64,000 nucleotides of DNA from Mactromeris polynyma (Eukaryota; Mollusca; Bivalvia; Venerida; Mactridae): positions 1,984,001 to 2,048,000 of the forward strand of contig JASFXZ010000026.1 of NCBI GenBank assembly GCA_032209605.1, read 5' to 3'. Below are positions 36,304 to 47,300 of the stretch, in pieces. The translations under genes and the position numbers were made by a program. The notes under the pieces were generated by a model. The model was not told the DNA's origin, searched no databases, and saw only the letters and a list, made by a program, of their open reading frames with translations. Positions within the stretch are counted from its first letter, which is position 1, and every line of letters begins with the position of its first letter.

Positions 36304-38334
36304 AATGTATATCCGCATAATTCGGCAGTTAATGTCGTCGCGCGTGTAAATTGCACTTAATGTATCTTACCGTACGCCACAACAAAGAGTGTGAATTGTA
36401 TTTCAATTACATTTAATATTACACTTGTACACATCTCCACCTGTTTTTCAAGGGTAGAACTACAAAAAGATTGTGTAACACGATACTGCATGTCCGTGAA
36501 AATTGAGGAACATATAATTATACGTGATTATAGACAGGAAAATGTTCGAAGATAAGTCGGGCAGTTTATCAGAGTTTTCAGACTATGTCTTACATATCAG
36601 AAATTAAGTAAAATATCCTGATTCATAATTAGAATTTTAGTGGAAGGGATTCAAATTGTATGAATGCTTGTCTTATCCCGATGAGACCTAGGGACGCTCG
36701 CCTATGTATAATATATTTTTTTCGTCAAAAATCTTTTTCCAAAACTATTTCATAGAATTCGACCAAGTAAGACTGGAAGCATCTTCTATACTGAAAGTTA
36801 TTCAAACGAATGAAAGAATGGCCAATTCCCTTGTCCAACTGGGTTAGATGAATGATATAATATGGACATGCCTTCAAACGACTTAATATCCAAAACGACT
36901 GCATACAATTCTGACAACTTTCCTAGGTCGACATACTTACATATCAACTCTGCCCCTACTTCATTTATGAAACTTAATACAAAGTTCATGTAATTCAACC
37001 GAATGGAAACAAAATCAGGGACCCAAACCCGCCAGGCTTCTTGTGTTTGATTTTTCGAAGTTCTATTTAAATTCATTAAATGTTGTGGACTTTGGTCAAT
37101 AGTAATGGTAAGAAACTTAATTTTCCCGTTATTTACATACGGTAAAAACTAATAGTCTATTGTCAAACATAGATCTACAAAGAATTGTATAACATTGTCC
37201 TTAAATGAATAAAAAGACCAAATATTTACTTACGTAATGTTTGTATTGTGTGAACGTGTTTATATGTAAAGAAATAGATTTAATGGAGGTTTTTCACCTT
37301 GAAAAGATACTTAAAAAATGGCAAGGTCTTGAATGGCGTTATTATGCATAATACAATAATGGCTAAAATGAGTTTATCTAAGTAAATATTTATTCAAACT
37401 TGTTTAAAATTGGCTTCTTATTGTGCAAACACAAATGACTACATTGATGAAAAGGGTATCAAGGACTTACACTTATTTCACTATTACGATTTATTGTATA
37501 GATTCATACTTGGCCTGATTGAAGAGTCACACACACACAGGTATTTGAATATTCGTAGTTTATCAAAATTGTGTGACCCTGTACCGTCAAAAATCTCACA
37601 CGAAGACAAGGATATTAACCAAATCTGATGGAGAATTAAGGAATTAGGGCCTACATTATAACAATATTGAAAACACAAAAGCCTGTCTATGATAGAAAAC
37701 CTAATCAATTGGTCGAATGTATTGATTCATTTACATCTTCGTCAAACAGCTGTTTACCTTCAGAGGTGACCATTGAGTTATTGCAAGTTTCAAACATTAG
37801 TAATCAGTAATCATACATTGGTCATGGATATCATTCCTAGTCCTTGCACTATTTGTCCACGTTATGTAACATGAATGTTACTACTTACAAATAAAATTTG
37901 ACCGTTATCGTTCGTCGCTTTAATAAAAAAGGGCCCCCTATACTTAATCACTATCTGTGTGAATATGTGATCGTTACATCTGAAGGTTTTTGTTAAATTT
38001 AATAAAATGTCCAATTCCCACAGATTTATATCTATTTATATTAATGAAACATTGATATGTTTTGACAAGAATATTCAGGTCATATCTAAACATCAAACAT
38101 GATAACAGTGTAAGTAAGCTATTTGCGTATCGGCAGGAAATTCATTTCAAACTAAAACAAGACATTCTTTCAGTATATACAAGGCAACAACCGCTATGTA
38201 TTCATGTTAACAATAGAATACCTACCTGTGTGTAGGTACAATGACGTTGACATGTACTGTTCCTAAGTCTCCTTTAAGTGTGTTGTTTACTTTCCACTTT
38301 TTGATCATTTCAGTCTTATGTTGTGTTCCATCCC
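36304..38334. other. AT-rich DNA, no gene supported
   Basis: Frames at 36798-37076 (minus, 92 codons) and 37410-37628 (plus) have no recognisable domain. Confidence 0.35.
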
Positions 38335-38790
38335 TGTGTGTACTTCTATTGTCAGTTTGGTGTTGTTTTGGTGTCCCATGTGTGTACTTCTATTGTCAGT
38401 TTGGTGTTGTTTTGGTGTCCCATGTGTGTACTTCTATTGTCAGTTTGGTGTTGTTTTGGTGTCCCATGTGTGTACTTCTATTGTCAGTTTGGTGTTGTTT
38501 TGGTGTCCCATGTGTGTACTTCTATTGTCAGTTTGGTGTTGTTTTGGTGTCCCATGTGTGTACTTCTATTGTCAGTTTGGTGTTGTTTTGGTGTCCCATG
38601 TGTGTACTTCTATTGTCAGTTTGGTGTTGTTTTGGTGTCCCATGTGTGTACTTCTATTGTCAGTTTGGTGTTGTTTTGGTGTCCCATGTGTGTACTTCTA
38701 TTGTCAGTTTGGTGTTGTTTTGGTGTCCCATGTGTGTACTTCTATTGTCAGTTTGGTGTTGTTTTGGTGTCCCATGTGTGTGCCTCCTCC
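38335..38790 (+). repeat. 44-bp minisatellite, ten identical copies
   Basis: The unit starts 'tgtgtgtacttctattgtca' and ends 'gttttggtgtccca'. Ten full copies start every 44 bp from 38335 to 38731, followed by a partial copy that breaks off at 'tgtgtgtgcctcc'. I see no substitution among the full copies. Because 44 is not a multiple of three and the unit lacks stops in any phase, three long overlapping frames arise that mean nothing as proteins. Confidence 0.97.
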
Positions 38791-39647
38791 TTTTGGTTAT
38801 GATATGTGAATGTGACATTCTCTGCTCTGCATCTTTTCACTTGATGTACTTTCAGTTTTTATCAACCACACATTTGTGACTAATTTTTATAGCGCATTTT
38901 TATTAACATGATGTACCGTCAGCGACGCTACGTTGCTTCAGAAAGGGATGTAGGGTTAGTGTTAAGCATCTAGGCATTTCTGGACAGGGAAAAATTAAGT
39001 CCTCTGACATTCGATTAATCGCACGAAGATGTTTTTGTAACATAAGAAATTGCTCATGTCAGTGATTAAAAGTATTTTACTCTTAAAACACGAAGAGTGT
39101 ATGTTTAACAAAGCAATGTTCCTCTAGAACAACTACATTACAAACACTGCCAAGAATTGTATCTTCACTAGCGATAGTGTTGATTGATATATAATATCTA
39201 ATGTCTTAAAACATCAACAGCCTATGTTTAACAGGACAATGTTCCTCTTGAACAACTTCATTACAAACATTGTCTAGAACTTGCGTTTAACACGACAACA
39301 GATTGATCTTCACAATACAGTACCTAGGATTGCGTAATTAGGATATTTACGCAACCATTGTGAAAGATCATTAACGTGCATCTGCATATTATAAACGTTA
39401 TACATAATTAAGTTTTTATCATTCATTAGCTTCATGATCATGTTTGATTTGCATTTAAGACAAATCTGTGTGGATATACATATTTGTATGTAATTAACAA
39501 TGATGGTACACTTATATCATTGAATACACTACTTGGAAAACCATACTAACTATAACATTTGTGTTGCTTTTCGTTAGTATACCTTCCCATATTACCGCAT
39601 AAGCATAACATTAGGATTAGTTATATCATTATCATATTATACGCCAT
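38791..39647. other. AT-rich DNA with a weak local duplication
   Basis: The segments 'caatgttcctctagaacaac' (about 39114) and 'caatgttcctcttgaacaac' (about 39237) recur about 120 bp apart, followed by similar text. They suggest an old tandem duplication. No gene was seen. Confidence 0.45.
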
Positions 39648-40215
39648 CCTGGTTGGCTCAGTCGGTAGAGTATTCTATAGATAGTCCCTACATCTACAAC
39701 ATTTACCTCCATTGTTACTTTATAGGCGTAATTTCTAAATATGTGATAATTGACAAATTACGAAGAGAATTTGCATGTGGCAACCACTTTTTTCAACTTA
39801 CGGAACCAACTGCCCACATGAGCATAATGAAATAGTTATTTTATATCTGATTAGTGTAGCATCGTTTTCATTATATTCCCAACAAACTAGAAGGAAATTT
39901 GCCTATCAATATGGCCGACAATTCAGAACAAGGGAGGTAAATATTGTAAATGTGGGAGCAGTCTGTTGTCAAACTGAAGGTCATAGGTGCGAAGCCAATG
40001 TGAGTCGTATGTTTACAGTCACAGCTAGAGTAGTGTTAATACATCTACAGTAACTTGTCCTCCATTTATGATTCATGTGGGAAAGTTGTCTGTTAGAACT
40101 GAAAGAAAACGTTAGTACGGTTGGTATTAACGCAGGATCACTGGTTAGGTCAACAGATAATCATTCGTTACTGAAATACTGTTGAGAAGACGTAATACTC
40201 CGGCCAAACACCGTA
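39648..40215 (+). mobile_element. SINE split by a MITE
   Basis: A box A-like head (tggttggctcagtcggtagag) ends at about 39684. The body resumes at 39958 with 'gtcataggtgcgaagcc' (box B-like), 'gattcatgtgggaaagttgt', 'atcactggttaggtcaacag' and 'tactgaaatactgttgagaa'. The intervening 273 bp is a separate MITE with its own inverted ends. Confidence 0.7.
39685..39957 (+). mobile_element. MITE family E inserted in a SINE
   Basis: The ends are inverted copies of about 31 bp: 'tccctacatctacaacattt' at the left and 'aaatattgtaaatgtggga' at the right, with 'acctcc' and 'ggaggt' continuing inward. Related terminal text forms a short tandem array at 57113-57250. Target duplication is not obvious. Confidence 0.7.
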
Positions 40216-41362
40216 TACAGTACAACGACACTTATACAATATATCTTACTGATTCTAAGTTAATCGGTGCGGTAATCAGAGACGAAGCTTCTATTTTAAC
40301 CCATTTATTATACATTTATGCTAATAATTTATCATTATGTTAATACACCATATTTGACATTAATGTGAACCTACACAGTTAGAGCGTACATACACATATT
40401 AACTTATAATTGATTAAAACATTAATCATTATGAAATAAAATTTATATACAGACTGCAGTGAAGATATGAACAAATTGGTTAATTAATACATAATAAGTC
40501 GGCGCCACACTGTCACGTGACAAGCTACAAGATTATGTACTAATTGGATAAAAAACAACACTTTCACTGAACAAGAACCGTCGTGAATTTTTTCAGTATA
40601 TGAAACAAAGTTGCAGTTGTTCGACATCCGTATAACCGATTTTACATAAATTTGTAATAATTATCTTACCGACCTTATTGCTAGGTCAAATGTAACTAGA
40701 TTATATAAAAATGCACTAGTCGATTCATGCGAGCGCCTCGTGGAATTTCTAATTAGAAATACATGTACACATGTAATTAAATATGCAAATTTCGCCGCCA
40801 TGACTTGAAAAATAAATGTTTTTTTTTATATAACGAAAAACGCATTAACACAATCTGTGTTCACTCGACTTGAAGGCTTTAATCTCTCACATCGTTGATG
40901 AGAGTACATTTAAGACTATGTTATATACCAGTTGAGTCATATTAGATTTCAACAAAGTAACAAGGACAATTGGGACACAAGTGGGCTATAAAATGTTCAG
41001 TTACCAAGTTACGAGGTATATGTACACTAAGGTCATGCGAAACTAGTCGTCGTATATCAGAAATATAATAAAGTGTTTACAATAACATTAACAAAATCTC
41101 TTAGTAGATAATATCAAATTTAATAAAATAATGATGCTCAAAAGTCCCGATTCAAGGTAAAATCAAGGTTGTGAATTGAAACACGGACAAAATCTTATTT
41201 CTAAAGTAGTTCGGATATCACAAACGCGCATCCGATTTCATGTAGGCCCATGTGACGCCATGTTCATACTTTTATTGCAACCTGAATGCAAGATTTCGAT
41301 ATCGAGGTGTAAGATCAAGATAAGTATACATGTATCTCCATAGAATTGATGAGCAGATAGAC
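40216..41362. other. AT-rich DNA upstream of the RTP-like gene
   Basis: It may include promoter or 5' untranslated exon sequence of the downstream gene, but I could not define either. Confidence 0.35.
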
Positions 41363-41605
41363 CAGGGGTCTTATTCACAAACATTTTAAGCCTGAAACTC
41401 AGACTTTAAAATAGCAAATCTTCATAAAACAGCATAGATATTTCATAAAATTTGGCAAACTTGTACAGTGGGTAACGACAATTATTCATAATTTTTTTAT
41501 TCATTTAGATTTAATGAGAACAAAAGGCTGGTAAATATCATATTTTGCGGGTTTAAAGTCTAAGTCTGAGTTTCAGTCATAAAATGTTTGTGAAAAAGTC
41601 CCCTG
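41363..41605 (+). mobile_element. MITE family D upstream of the RTP-like gene
   Basis: This 243-bp element has inverted ends of about 50 bp: 'caggggtcttattcacaaac' with 'attttaagcctgaaactcag' on the left, and 'ctgagtttcagtcataaaat' with 'gtttgtgaaaaagtcccctg' on the right. No clear target duplication is visible. It ends about 100 bp before the first coding exon of the RTP-like gene. Confidence 0.8.
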
Positions 41606-41703
41606 TTTTTAGCAATTTTTAGCAGAGTCACCAACAATAAAGTGATATTTGTATGTATGTTTTATAACAAATAAAGACGCCAAGTATTGTTTATCTTTTC
41701 AGA

Positions 41704-41847
41704 ATGGAATTGGTTTGGCATGGAGAGTTTGACAGATTGTTTTCACAGTATTTCCCCCACATGTGGTGCTTAGTTCCGACATTCTACCCCCCTGGAGACA
41801 GTTGGAGAACATTCAAGGACAGTGCTAAAGTCCGATTCTCTTGCCAA
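41704..41847 (+). CDS. RTP-like gene, coding exon 1
   Basis: Forty-eight codons run from ATG to the first zinc-ligand cysteine (RFSCQ). The preceding acceptor is 'ttatcttttcag' (AG at 41701-41702) and the donor is CCAA|GTAAGT. The splice falls inside the first CxxC motif, between its two cysteines. Confidence 0.88.
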
Positions 41848-44465
41848 GTAAGTAAACCTGTTGATATGAGCCCCAACAACTTGTTCAGCACATTTTCTCC
41901 AGTATAGCATATAAATAGCTTGCGACGCCGTAAACTATACCGTGCGGTCATCGTTTTGAGCGTTCATTCAGTCTATTTATGCTTGGTTCCATGCTGTTGT
42001 TTTGCTTTGCATTCTTACGACGAAATATCGGCGGCTGACCGCAGACTACACTCAAACACATTTCTAATTGTCCATCTCACATTTCTACATTTTATAATTT
42101 TGATAGAAATCTTACTTGTTTTTTTTTGTACAAAGATGTGTGAATTTTGGATTTAAAAGGATTATGGCATGGATAAGAATGAAGCAAAACAATGTTAGTC
42201 AAATGTATATGTCTCTGTATTTCTTTTGAAAATTATGATAAGGTAAAAAGTGACCAATTAGAAACAGCTGTGTGTAATGTCTCATGTGTGGCTCATTTAG
42301 AACTAACGCTCACATTGAAGCGTTCTCGTTCGTTTATGGCCCCAAAGATTCCAAAGCGCTCTTAGCAATAAAATCGTTATACATGTACAGTATATATTTG
42401 AATGAACATGTCTTATCTTATTCGAAACATGTACATTTCAGTTTGTTATCTATAAGTATTCAAGTATACTGTTCAAACACGACAGAATATGCACGATCAT
42501 GTTTATACGTTTTTTTGCAATAAACCGATGGCAGCTTCTTAAGTAATTCATCCTGCCATGTCATAAACAACGTGAAATCATGACTCGTGGAATCATGAAC
42601 TGAACGAAGTCATAGTACGCAATTTCACGCCTGTAACCAAGCAATTGTTAACTGTAAACGATATGGAATGATAAATTAAGAAGTCGCCACAGGTCTTTCG
42701 TAGTTTTCTCTTTTGATCCAGCATCTGTGATATTATCGCAGCTATTGTAAGGTATATGACTCTTGCGGTTTTGATACCCTGATTGTTGTGCATCATTCTC
42801 TGTTGTCTATGTTTTGACGTACAAGACTTGCCCTGTGATGTATTTCATTCATTAATTCGTCCCTGTTTGTCTTCATTAATTCTCCTCAGTTGTCCGTTAT
42901 GGTCAGACAGGCCATTCCTTGCGCCTCTGTTCCCTTGCGTACACTTGCACCTCCTCAAATGCCTTATGTTTTATGGACTGTTGTTTTCCCGGAGTTATGT
43001 TTGGGGAGGCATTGTCTTATGTATGTGGCGTTCCATGTAGCAACTTATTTTCTCTTTTACAAGCTATTACACCGAAATGTTTAATAATTGAGCGCCACTG
43101 TACGTTTCCCATCCTCTTATGTTAGTGACGTAATTTCCAAAAAACGTAATATGTGACGTCATCATGTACTAAAAGTAAAGTTGGCAATGTTTGCCCCATA
43201 TGGCAATATGAAAACGAAGTGACCATAAGGAGTAAATACAGATTCCTGCTTGAAAATATTGACGTCACATGTTGCGTTTTCTTGAAAAGACTTCACTTAC
43301 AAAAGAGGTTGTAAATCCCATAGCAGCGCTAAATTTGTGTTACCTAGCGCATCGAGTTGATTGGGTCAGTTTTTTAGTGTCATTTTTTATTTATTTCAGG
43401 ACTGCGGCCATGGATGGACATCGATGAAAGGACGAGTTATCTTTTGGTTCGAGTTGAATTACGCCACAAATGCTGGCTGTGTGATGTTTAAATTGTACGG
43501 TCAACAATGTCAGAAATGTAAAACAGGAAAATTTGAGCACGCCATGTGGTACCCTGAAGAAGTTGTCAAGGTAACACTGGACATATAAATGTCGAATACT
43601 GTACTGGTCAAAATAGCTTACACGCCAGAGAATCTTCAACAAAGTTTGACAAAGTGATCGGAAACGAACAACGTGTTCACATCCACTTTTTCTTATCGTA
43701 TAATATCCAATTGAATCATAAATATTGTGATTTACTGCAATCAAAAGCAACAGCTGCCCTGTGTTCAGTTACAGCTATCAGTCCTATCGTTTCGTAACGT
43801 TTTGCAATTTGGTTCCCGTGTACAGGCAATGTGTAACGGTGGGCAAGGGATACAATACAAAACGTTCGCCACTGTTAACCATAACTGAACGCAGGGCTGA
43901 TGTGGACATTTTCAGGCGGAATAGCACTTTTGATCAGTATACATTGTACAGTAATGTAGAAGTTGTTTGATATATGATACAAGTTATAAGTGAATAAACT
44001 TGGAAGTACTCGGGACATTTTGTCACTGGGACCTAGTTAATGCTGGAAAGGTAGGACTTGATGTTTACCATGGAATGTCGTGACAACGAAATGTAAATGT
44101 TCAGCCAGTACTAAAGACGTTCATGTATCTTACCGCTGTCAGAAGATTTCTGACTTCCTTAGTAACTTCTTTTGTATCACAACTCTGCCATTTGAAGACA
44201 CTGACCAAAGTTAATTGACAAAACACATACGAACTGGTTTCAGTATGGTTATATATTGCATGTGGCTCAAAATTTCTTACATTGGTCTATTTATTTTCAG
44301 GTTATTGGCAATGTGTATAATCGTGTTGGCCAGATTTACTATGGATTTGTTCGCCCACCTCTCAGGATCGACAGACGTGTCGGAAAACCAAGAAATCAAC
44401 ACAACTCTGAGCTTTGTCAAGCATGCAAAGAGGGACTGTGCAAAGAAGAATGGTCTTTCACATGA
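41704..44465 (+). CDS. RTP-like 3CxxC zinc-finger protein, three exons
   Basis: Joining 41704-41847, 43400-43570 and 44301-44465 gives a complete 159-residue protein; both introns are phase 0 with GT-AG borders. It carries the zf-3CxxC domain of receptor-transporting proteins. An N-terminal W/F-rich segment is followed by FSCQDC with GHGW (C47, C50), a beta-rich stretch to YGQQCQKC (C85, C88), a WYPEEVVKVIGN segment, and HNSELCQACKEGLC (H139, C144, C147, C152). The residues are those expected to bind zinc. Vertebrate RTPs help chemosensory GPCRs reach the cell surface and add a C-terminal membrane segment. This protein stops seven residues after the last cysteine and has none, so it is probably soluble, and its role is open. 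ATG 41704 lies two bases after an acceptor, so a non-coding 5' exon is likely. Confidence 0.9.
42783..43085 (+). repeat. Dispersed repeat D, copy 2 (intron of RTP-like gene)
   Basis: It shares ordered blocks with 12530-12915: 'ccctgtgatgtatttcattc', 'gcctctgttcccttgcg', 'tatgtggcgttccatgtagc' and 'ttattttctctt'. It lies in intron 1 of the RTP-like gene, next to a family C MITE. Confidence 0.6.
43091..43330 (-). mobile_element. MITE family C, copy 2 (complete)
   Basis: This 240-bp element has long inverted ends: 'agcgccactgtacgtttccc' at the left, and 'gattt'-type sequence ending in 'cccatagcagcgct' at the right, with further inverted blocks (cctcttatgttagtgacgt against acttcacttacaaaagagg). 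It sits 69 bp before exon 2 of the RTP-like gene. It carries several tgacgtca-like motifs. Confidence 0.8.
43400..43570 (+). CDS. RTP-like gene, coding exon 2
   Basis: Fifty-seven codons between 'tttatttcag' and GTCAAG|GTAACA carry the second cysteine of the first pair and the whole second pair (YGQQCQKC). The exon ends within the WYPEEVV segment. Confidence 0.9.
44301..44465 (+). CDS. RTP-like gene, coding exon 3 with stop
   Basis: Fifty-four codons and a TGA follow the acceptor 'ttattttcag'. They include the conserved YYGF segment and the third cysteine pair in HNSELCQACKEGLC. No transmembrane segment follows. Confidence 0.9.
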   Translation, partial: VIGNVYNRVGQIYYGFVRPPLRIDRRVGKPRNQHNSELCQACKEGLCKEEWSFT

Positions 44466-44690
44466 CGTAACGATGACGTCATATAACACGTGATTAGAAT
44501 TAGCCAATCACCACAGACTATTACGGTCATGTGGTTTCTGGCTTCTTCTTCAAAGTATTAGGAACCAACACGCCAAACGATATCATTGTATAAATGGCAA
44601 ATATATTATTACCAATACAAACAATTTGTAATTTTAAATACTATGTATACTACAAATATATTTTTATAATCATACCATACAGCAGCTTGT

Positions 44691-44696
44691 ATTAAA
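44691..44696 (+). promoter_or_regulatory. Candidate polyadenylation signal ATTAAA
   Basis: This is the common ATTAAA variant, about 225 bases past the RTP-like stop codon, followed by a GT/T-rich stretch (tgctttttggtgtt). It is a plausible 3' end for that gene. Confidence 0.45.
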
Positions 44697-44699
44697 TGT

Positions 44700-45423
44700 T
44701 GCTTTTTGGTGTTAGATAAAAAAAAGTAATAAGTTGTACAGTTATACAATAAGCTATTCAACATATATAATTTATAAACTTTATATATTCTAATGAGATC
44801 GTCTAAAAGACGACATGAAAATGCATTTATGAAGTGATAAATGGCTTGTCTTTAAGTGAAGTGAGCATTTATTTTTTTTCTTGATTTTTAGTGTAAATTG
44901 TGTCGTTCATAATGTTTGGACAACGAAATAGAGTTATTGATAACATGTGTGCATGGTTATTGTTAAACACTATGTGTGAGTTGTTTGAAAGCTGAGTGTC
45001 TGTTTTTAATTTGTTATATTTTATAGAGCATACTTTTTTTATTTCATGTGCTTCCAACGATCTGTTTCCATGGTGATGAGAATATACACATTATTTCATT
45101 TCATTGTCATGTAATTATATCAGCCACCTAAAATGATTGAATCATACATCATCGTTTAATCAAAGCATTCCAAAATGGAGGATTGAAATTATTGTGTCGA
45201 TCAAATCATTATCACAAAACATATTTATGTATAATATTTTTTTTTTATTGAAAATTTCCATTCATCTGCATTAAGGTCGTTGACTTAGTTAAACTTAAAA
45301 GTGCAATTAGATGTGTTAGAAAATAATTTAAGTTTGCAATAGCTTTCCAAATGATATGAGCATAAACTAATCTGGTTTGAATAGAATATTTTTGGAAAAA
45401 ACAAGCAACAGTCCAGAGGCTTT
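44700..45423. other. AT-rich DNA, nothing recognised
   Basis: No exon or shared repeat was identified. Confidence 0.4.
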
Positions 45424-45830
45424 AGAGCCAACTTGTTTAGCTCAGTCAGTAGAGTGCTGGACTGCTAATCTAGAGGCCATGGGTTGGAAACCTGGGTGTG
45501 GCTTATGTTTTTCCATAACAATTTGACTGAACATAAAGCATCCCAAGTCATGTGTCGTCCACCTCTGAACTCTGGTTTATTTGGAGAAGTTGTCAGTTGC
45601 TTGCGGAGGAGCTGGTTGTTACTGGTTGGTTACCCAGGAGCACTGGTTGGTTACCCAGGAGCACTGTTTGGTTACCCAGGAGCACTGGTTGGTTACCCAG
45701 GAGCACTGTTTGGTTACCCGGGAGCACTGGTTGGTTACCCAGGAGCACTGTTTAGGTCAACTGACTGTCGTTTTTAACTGAAATACCGTTGCAAAATAGC
45801 GTAGATCTTGAAATAAACTAACCAGTAGGC
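45424..45830 (+). mobile_element. tRNA-derived SINE with internal 21-bp expansion
   Basis: The head is clearly tRNA-like: box A 'tagctcagtcagtagagtg', an anticodon-arm-like 'ggactgctaatctagaggcc' and box B 'gggttggaaacc'. The body holds 'caatttgactgaacataaag', 'gagaagttgtcagttgcttg' and the tail 'actgaaataccgttg'. The usually single 'ggtaacccaggaacactggt' block is amplified. Confidence 0.82.
45622..45755 (+). repeat. 21-bp minisatellite inside a SINE
   Basis: Six to seven copies of 'ggttacccaggagcactggt' plus one base alternate between 'ggttggtta' and 'gtttggtta' junctions, so the higher-order period is 42 bp. Because 21 is a multiple of three, a VGYPGAL-type frame stays open. It lies in a SINE and I do not consider it a gene. 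Confidence 0.9.
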
Positions 45831-47189
45831 TTTATCTCTGATTGATTAACGACTGATCAAAAGTTTATTGTATTTGTCTTGAAGAAAAGCCTTTTATATA
45901 TCATTTGTTACTTGAATTTCTGGGTTATGACATTTTATACATTAGTGATGTTTGAAGATTATTATTTCATTTATAGTATGAACTATAATTCTGTAATGTT
46001 TAGTTGCAAACTTATATTGTGCAAAACAACATTAATTAAAACTAGTTCATTAATTACCTATTATTCTGTAACAAATTAATATTAAGGTAGATTTCTATTC
46101 AGATTATTTTGCTTCAAGAAATGTGCATTTGATGCCAAGTTGCTAACTACACCAACGTGTCTTATATCAGTACATATCGAAGTGTTTGAAAAACATATCA
46201 ATTAGTATCATATCACAAAAAATGCATAGTTATATATTTACGTCACGTCATTAACAACACTTTAGAATTTCATTTGCCATCTTTGTTGTTTTAGTATTTT
46301 TTATTTTTAAAATTGTTTTGTAAATATTATAAATTTTATTTGATGTTTTTTGTATGTTTTAATTTAACAATTTTACCAAATATAAATTTTATGATCATTT
46401 TTTAATTACGGGGTGTAACATATAACCTTGTTTGTGTTATTGAATTTCAAAAATAATAGTTGACAATTATTAGTTGTCCATGTAGGAAACATGAAACATT
46501 ACAAGATAAATCATCTTAAAATGCATATGCCTCTTTATTTGATGCCAAGTGTAGAAAGTATTAGTAAGCAGGCAAAATATTTTTGAAAATTAATAATTTT
46601 GCTTAAGACCTATATAATGCCACAGTTGAGTTTAGGTTTAAGAAAGGATTACGCCACCTGATTGGAAGAAACTATTATTAATGAATAATGCATAATGTAT
46701 CTTTTACAGTATGAGTTGAGTACAATATATGAACATAGACTGTTATATTTAATTAAAACCTACGGTTATTATTTGTTCACGATGTTTTGTCTAGATAAAT
46801 GTTGTCATTAAATTTTCCATTTTCATCAATTGTCTTGTTATACTTCCACTATCAGCTTATTGTCTGAAGGCAATGGAGGTGTAAAGTAAAGGTCAGGCCA
46901 AGAAAACACTAGATTGCATACAAAGCATCAGATACACATGTCTCGTTCTCTCCTCTAGAAATGTTGGTTTTATAGTGTTTAATGCCATATTTACTTTAAG
47001 GTGTTCCATTCATAATCGGCATGATATCCGAGGTATATGAAACATTTGTTGTTTCAATCTATATGATAATGGGGAAATTATTTGAAAATATTATATATGT
47101 ATATATATTTTGTATTTAGTTACCATATATCACGCAGGGAAATTACCCAACTCATTATAGTGTCCGTAATGGATGGAATACCTTTAGTA
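45831..47189. other. AT-rich DNA, nothing recognised
   Basis: No exon or shared repeat was identified. Confidence 0.4.
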
Positions 47190-47300
47190 TACACAGCGGG
47201 CATAATTAGTTATCAACCAGTATTAATGAGACCTGCACAAGCAGATGACAACTTCTTCACATGAATCAGAGGTGGAGGACAAATGAACGTAGCAATACAA
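47190..47300 (-). mobile_element. SINE body fragment
   Basis: On the minus strand the order 'ccacctctgattcatgtgaa', 'gaagttgtcatctgcttgtg' and 'aatactggttgataac' matches the central domain of the SINEs at 21058 and 45424. The tRNA head is not recognisable. Confidence 0.6.

Noticed and set aside
36090..36356. Glu/Gln/Asn/Arg-rich minus-strand frame
   Set aside because: It is a translation of the TTCTG microsatellite.
36798..37076. 92-codon minus-strand frame
   Set aside because: It reads smoothly but matches no family known to me and lacks splice or gene context.
38241..38879. Long Cys/Val-rich open frames (160-212 codons)
   Set aside because: They arise from ten identical 44-bp repeats in three phases; there is no start context, splice structure or homology.
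43391..43750. 119-codon minus-strand frame
   Set aside because: It is the antisense shadow of exon 2 of the RTP-like gene.
45484..45777. VGYPGAL-repeat protein
   Set aside because: The repeat lies inside a tRNA-derived SINE and stays open only because the unit is 21 bp.
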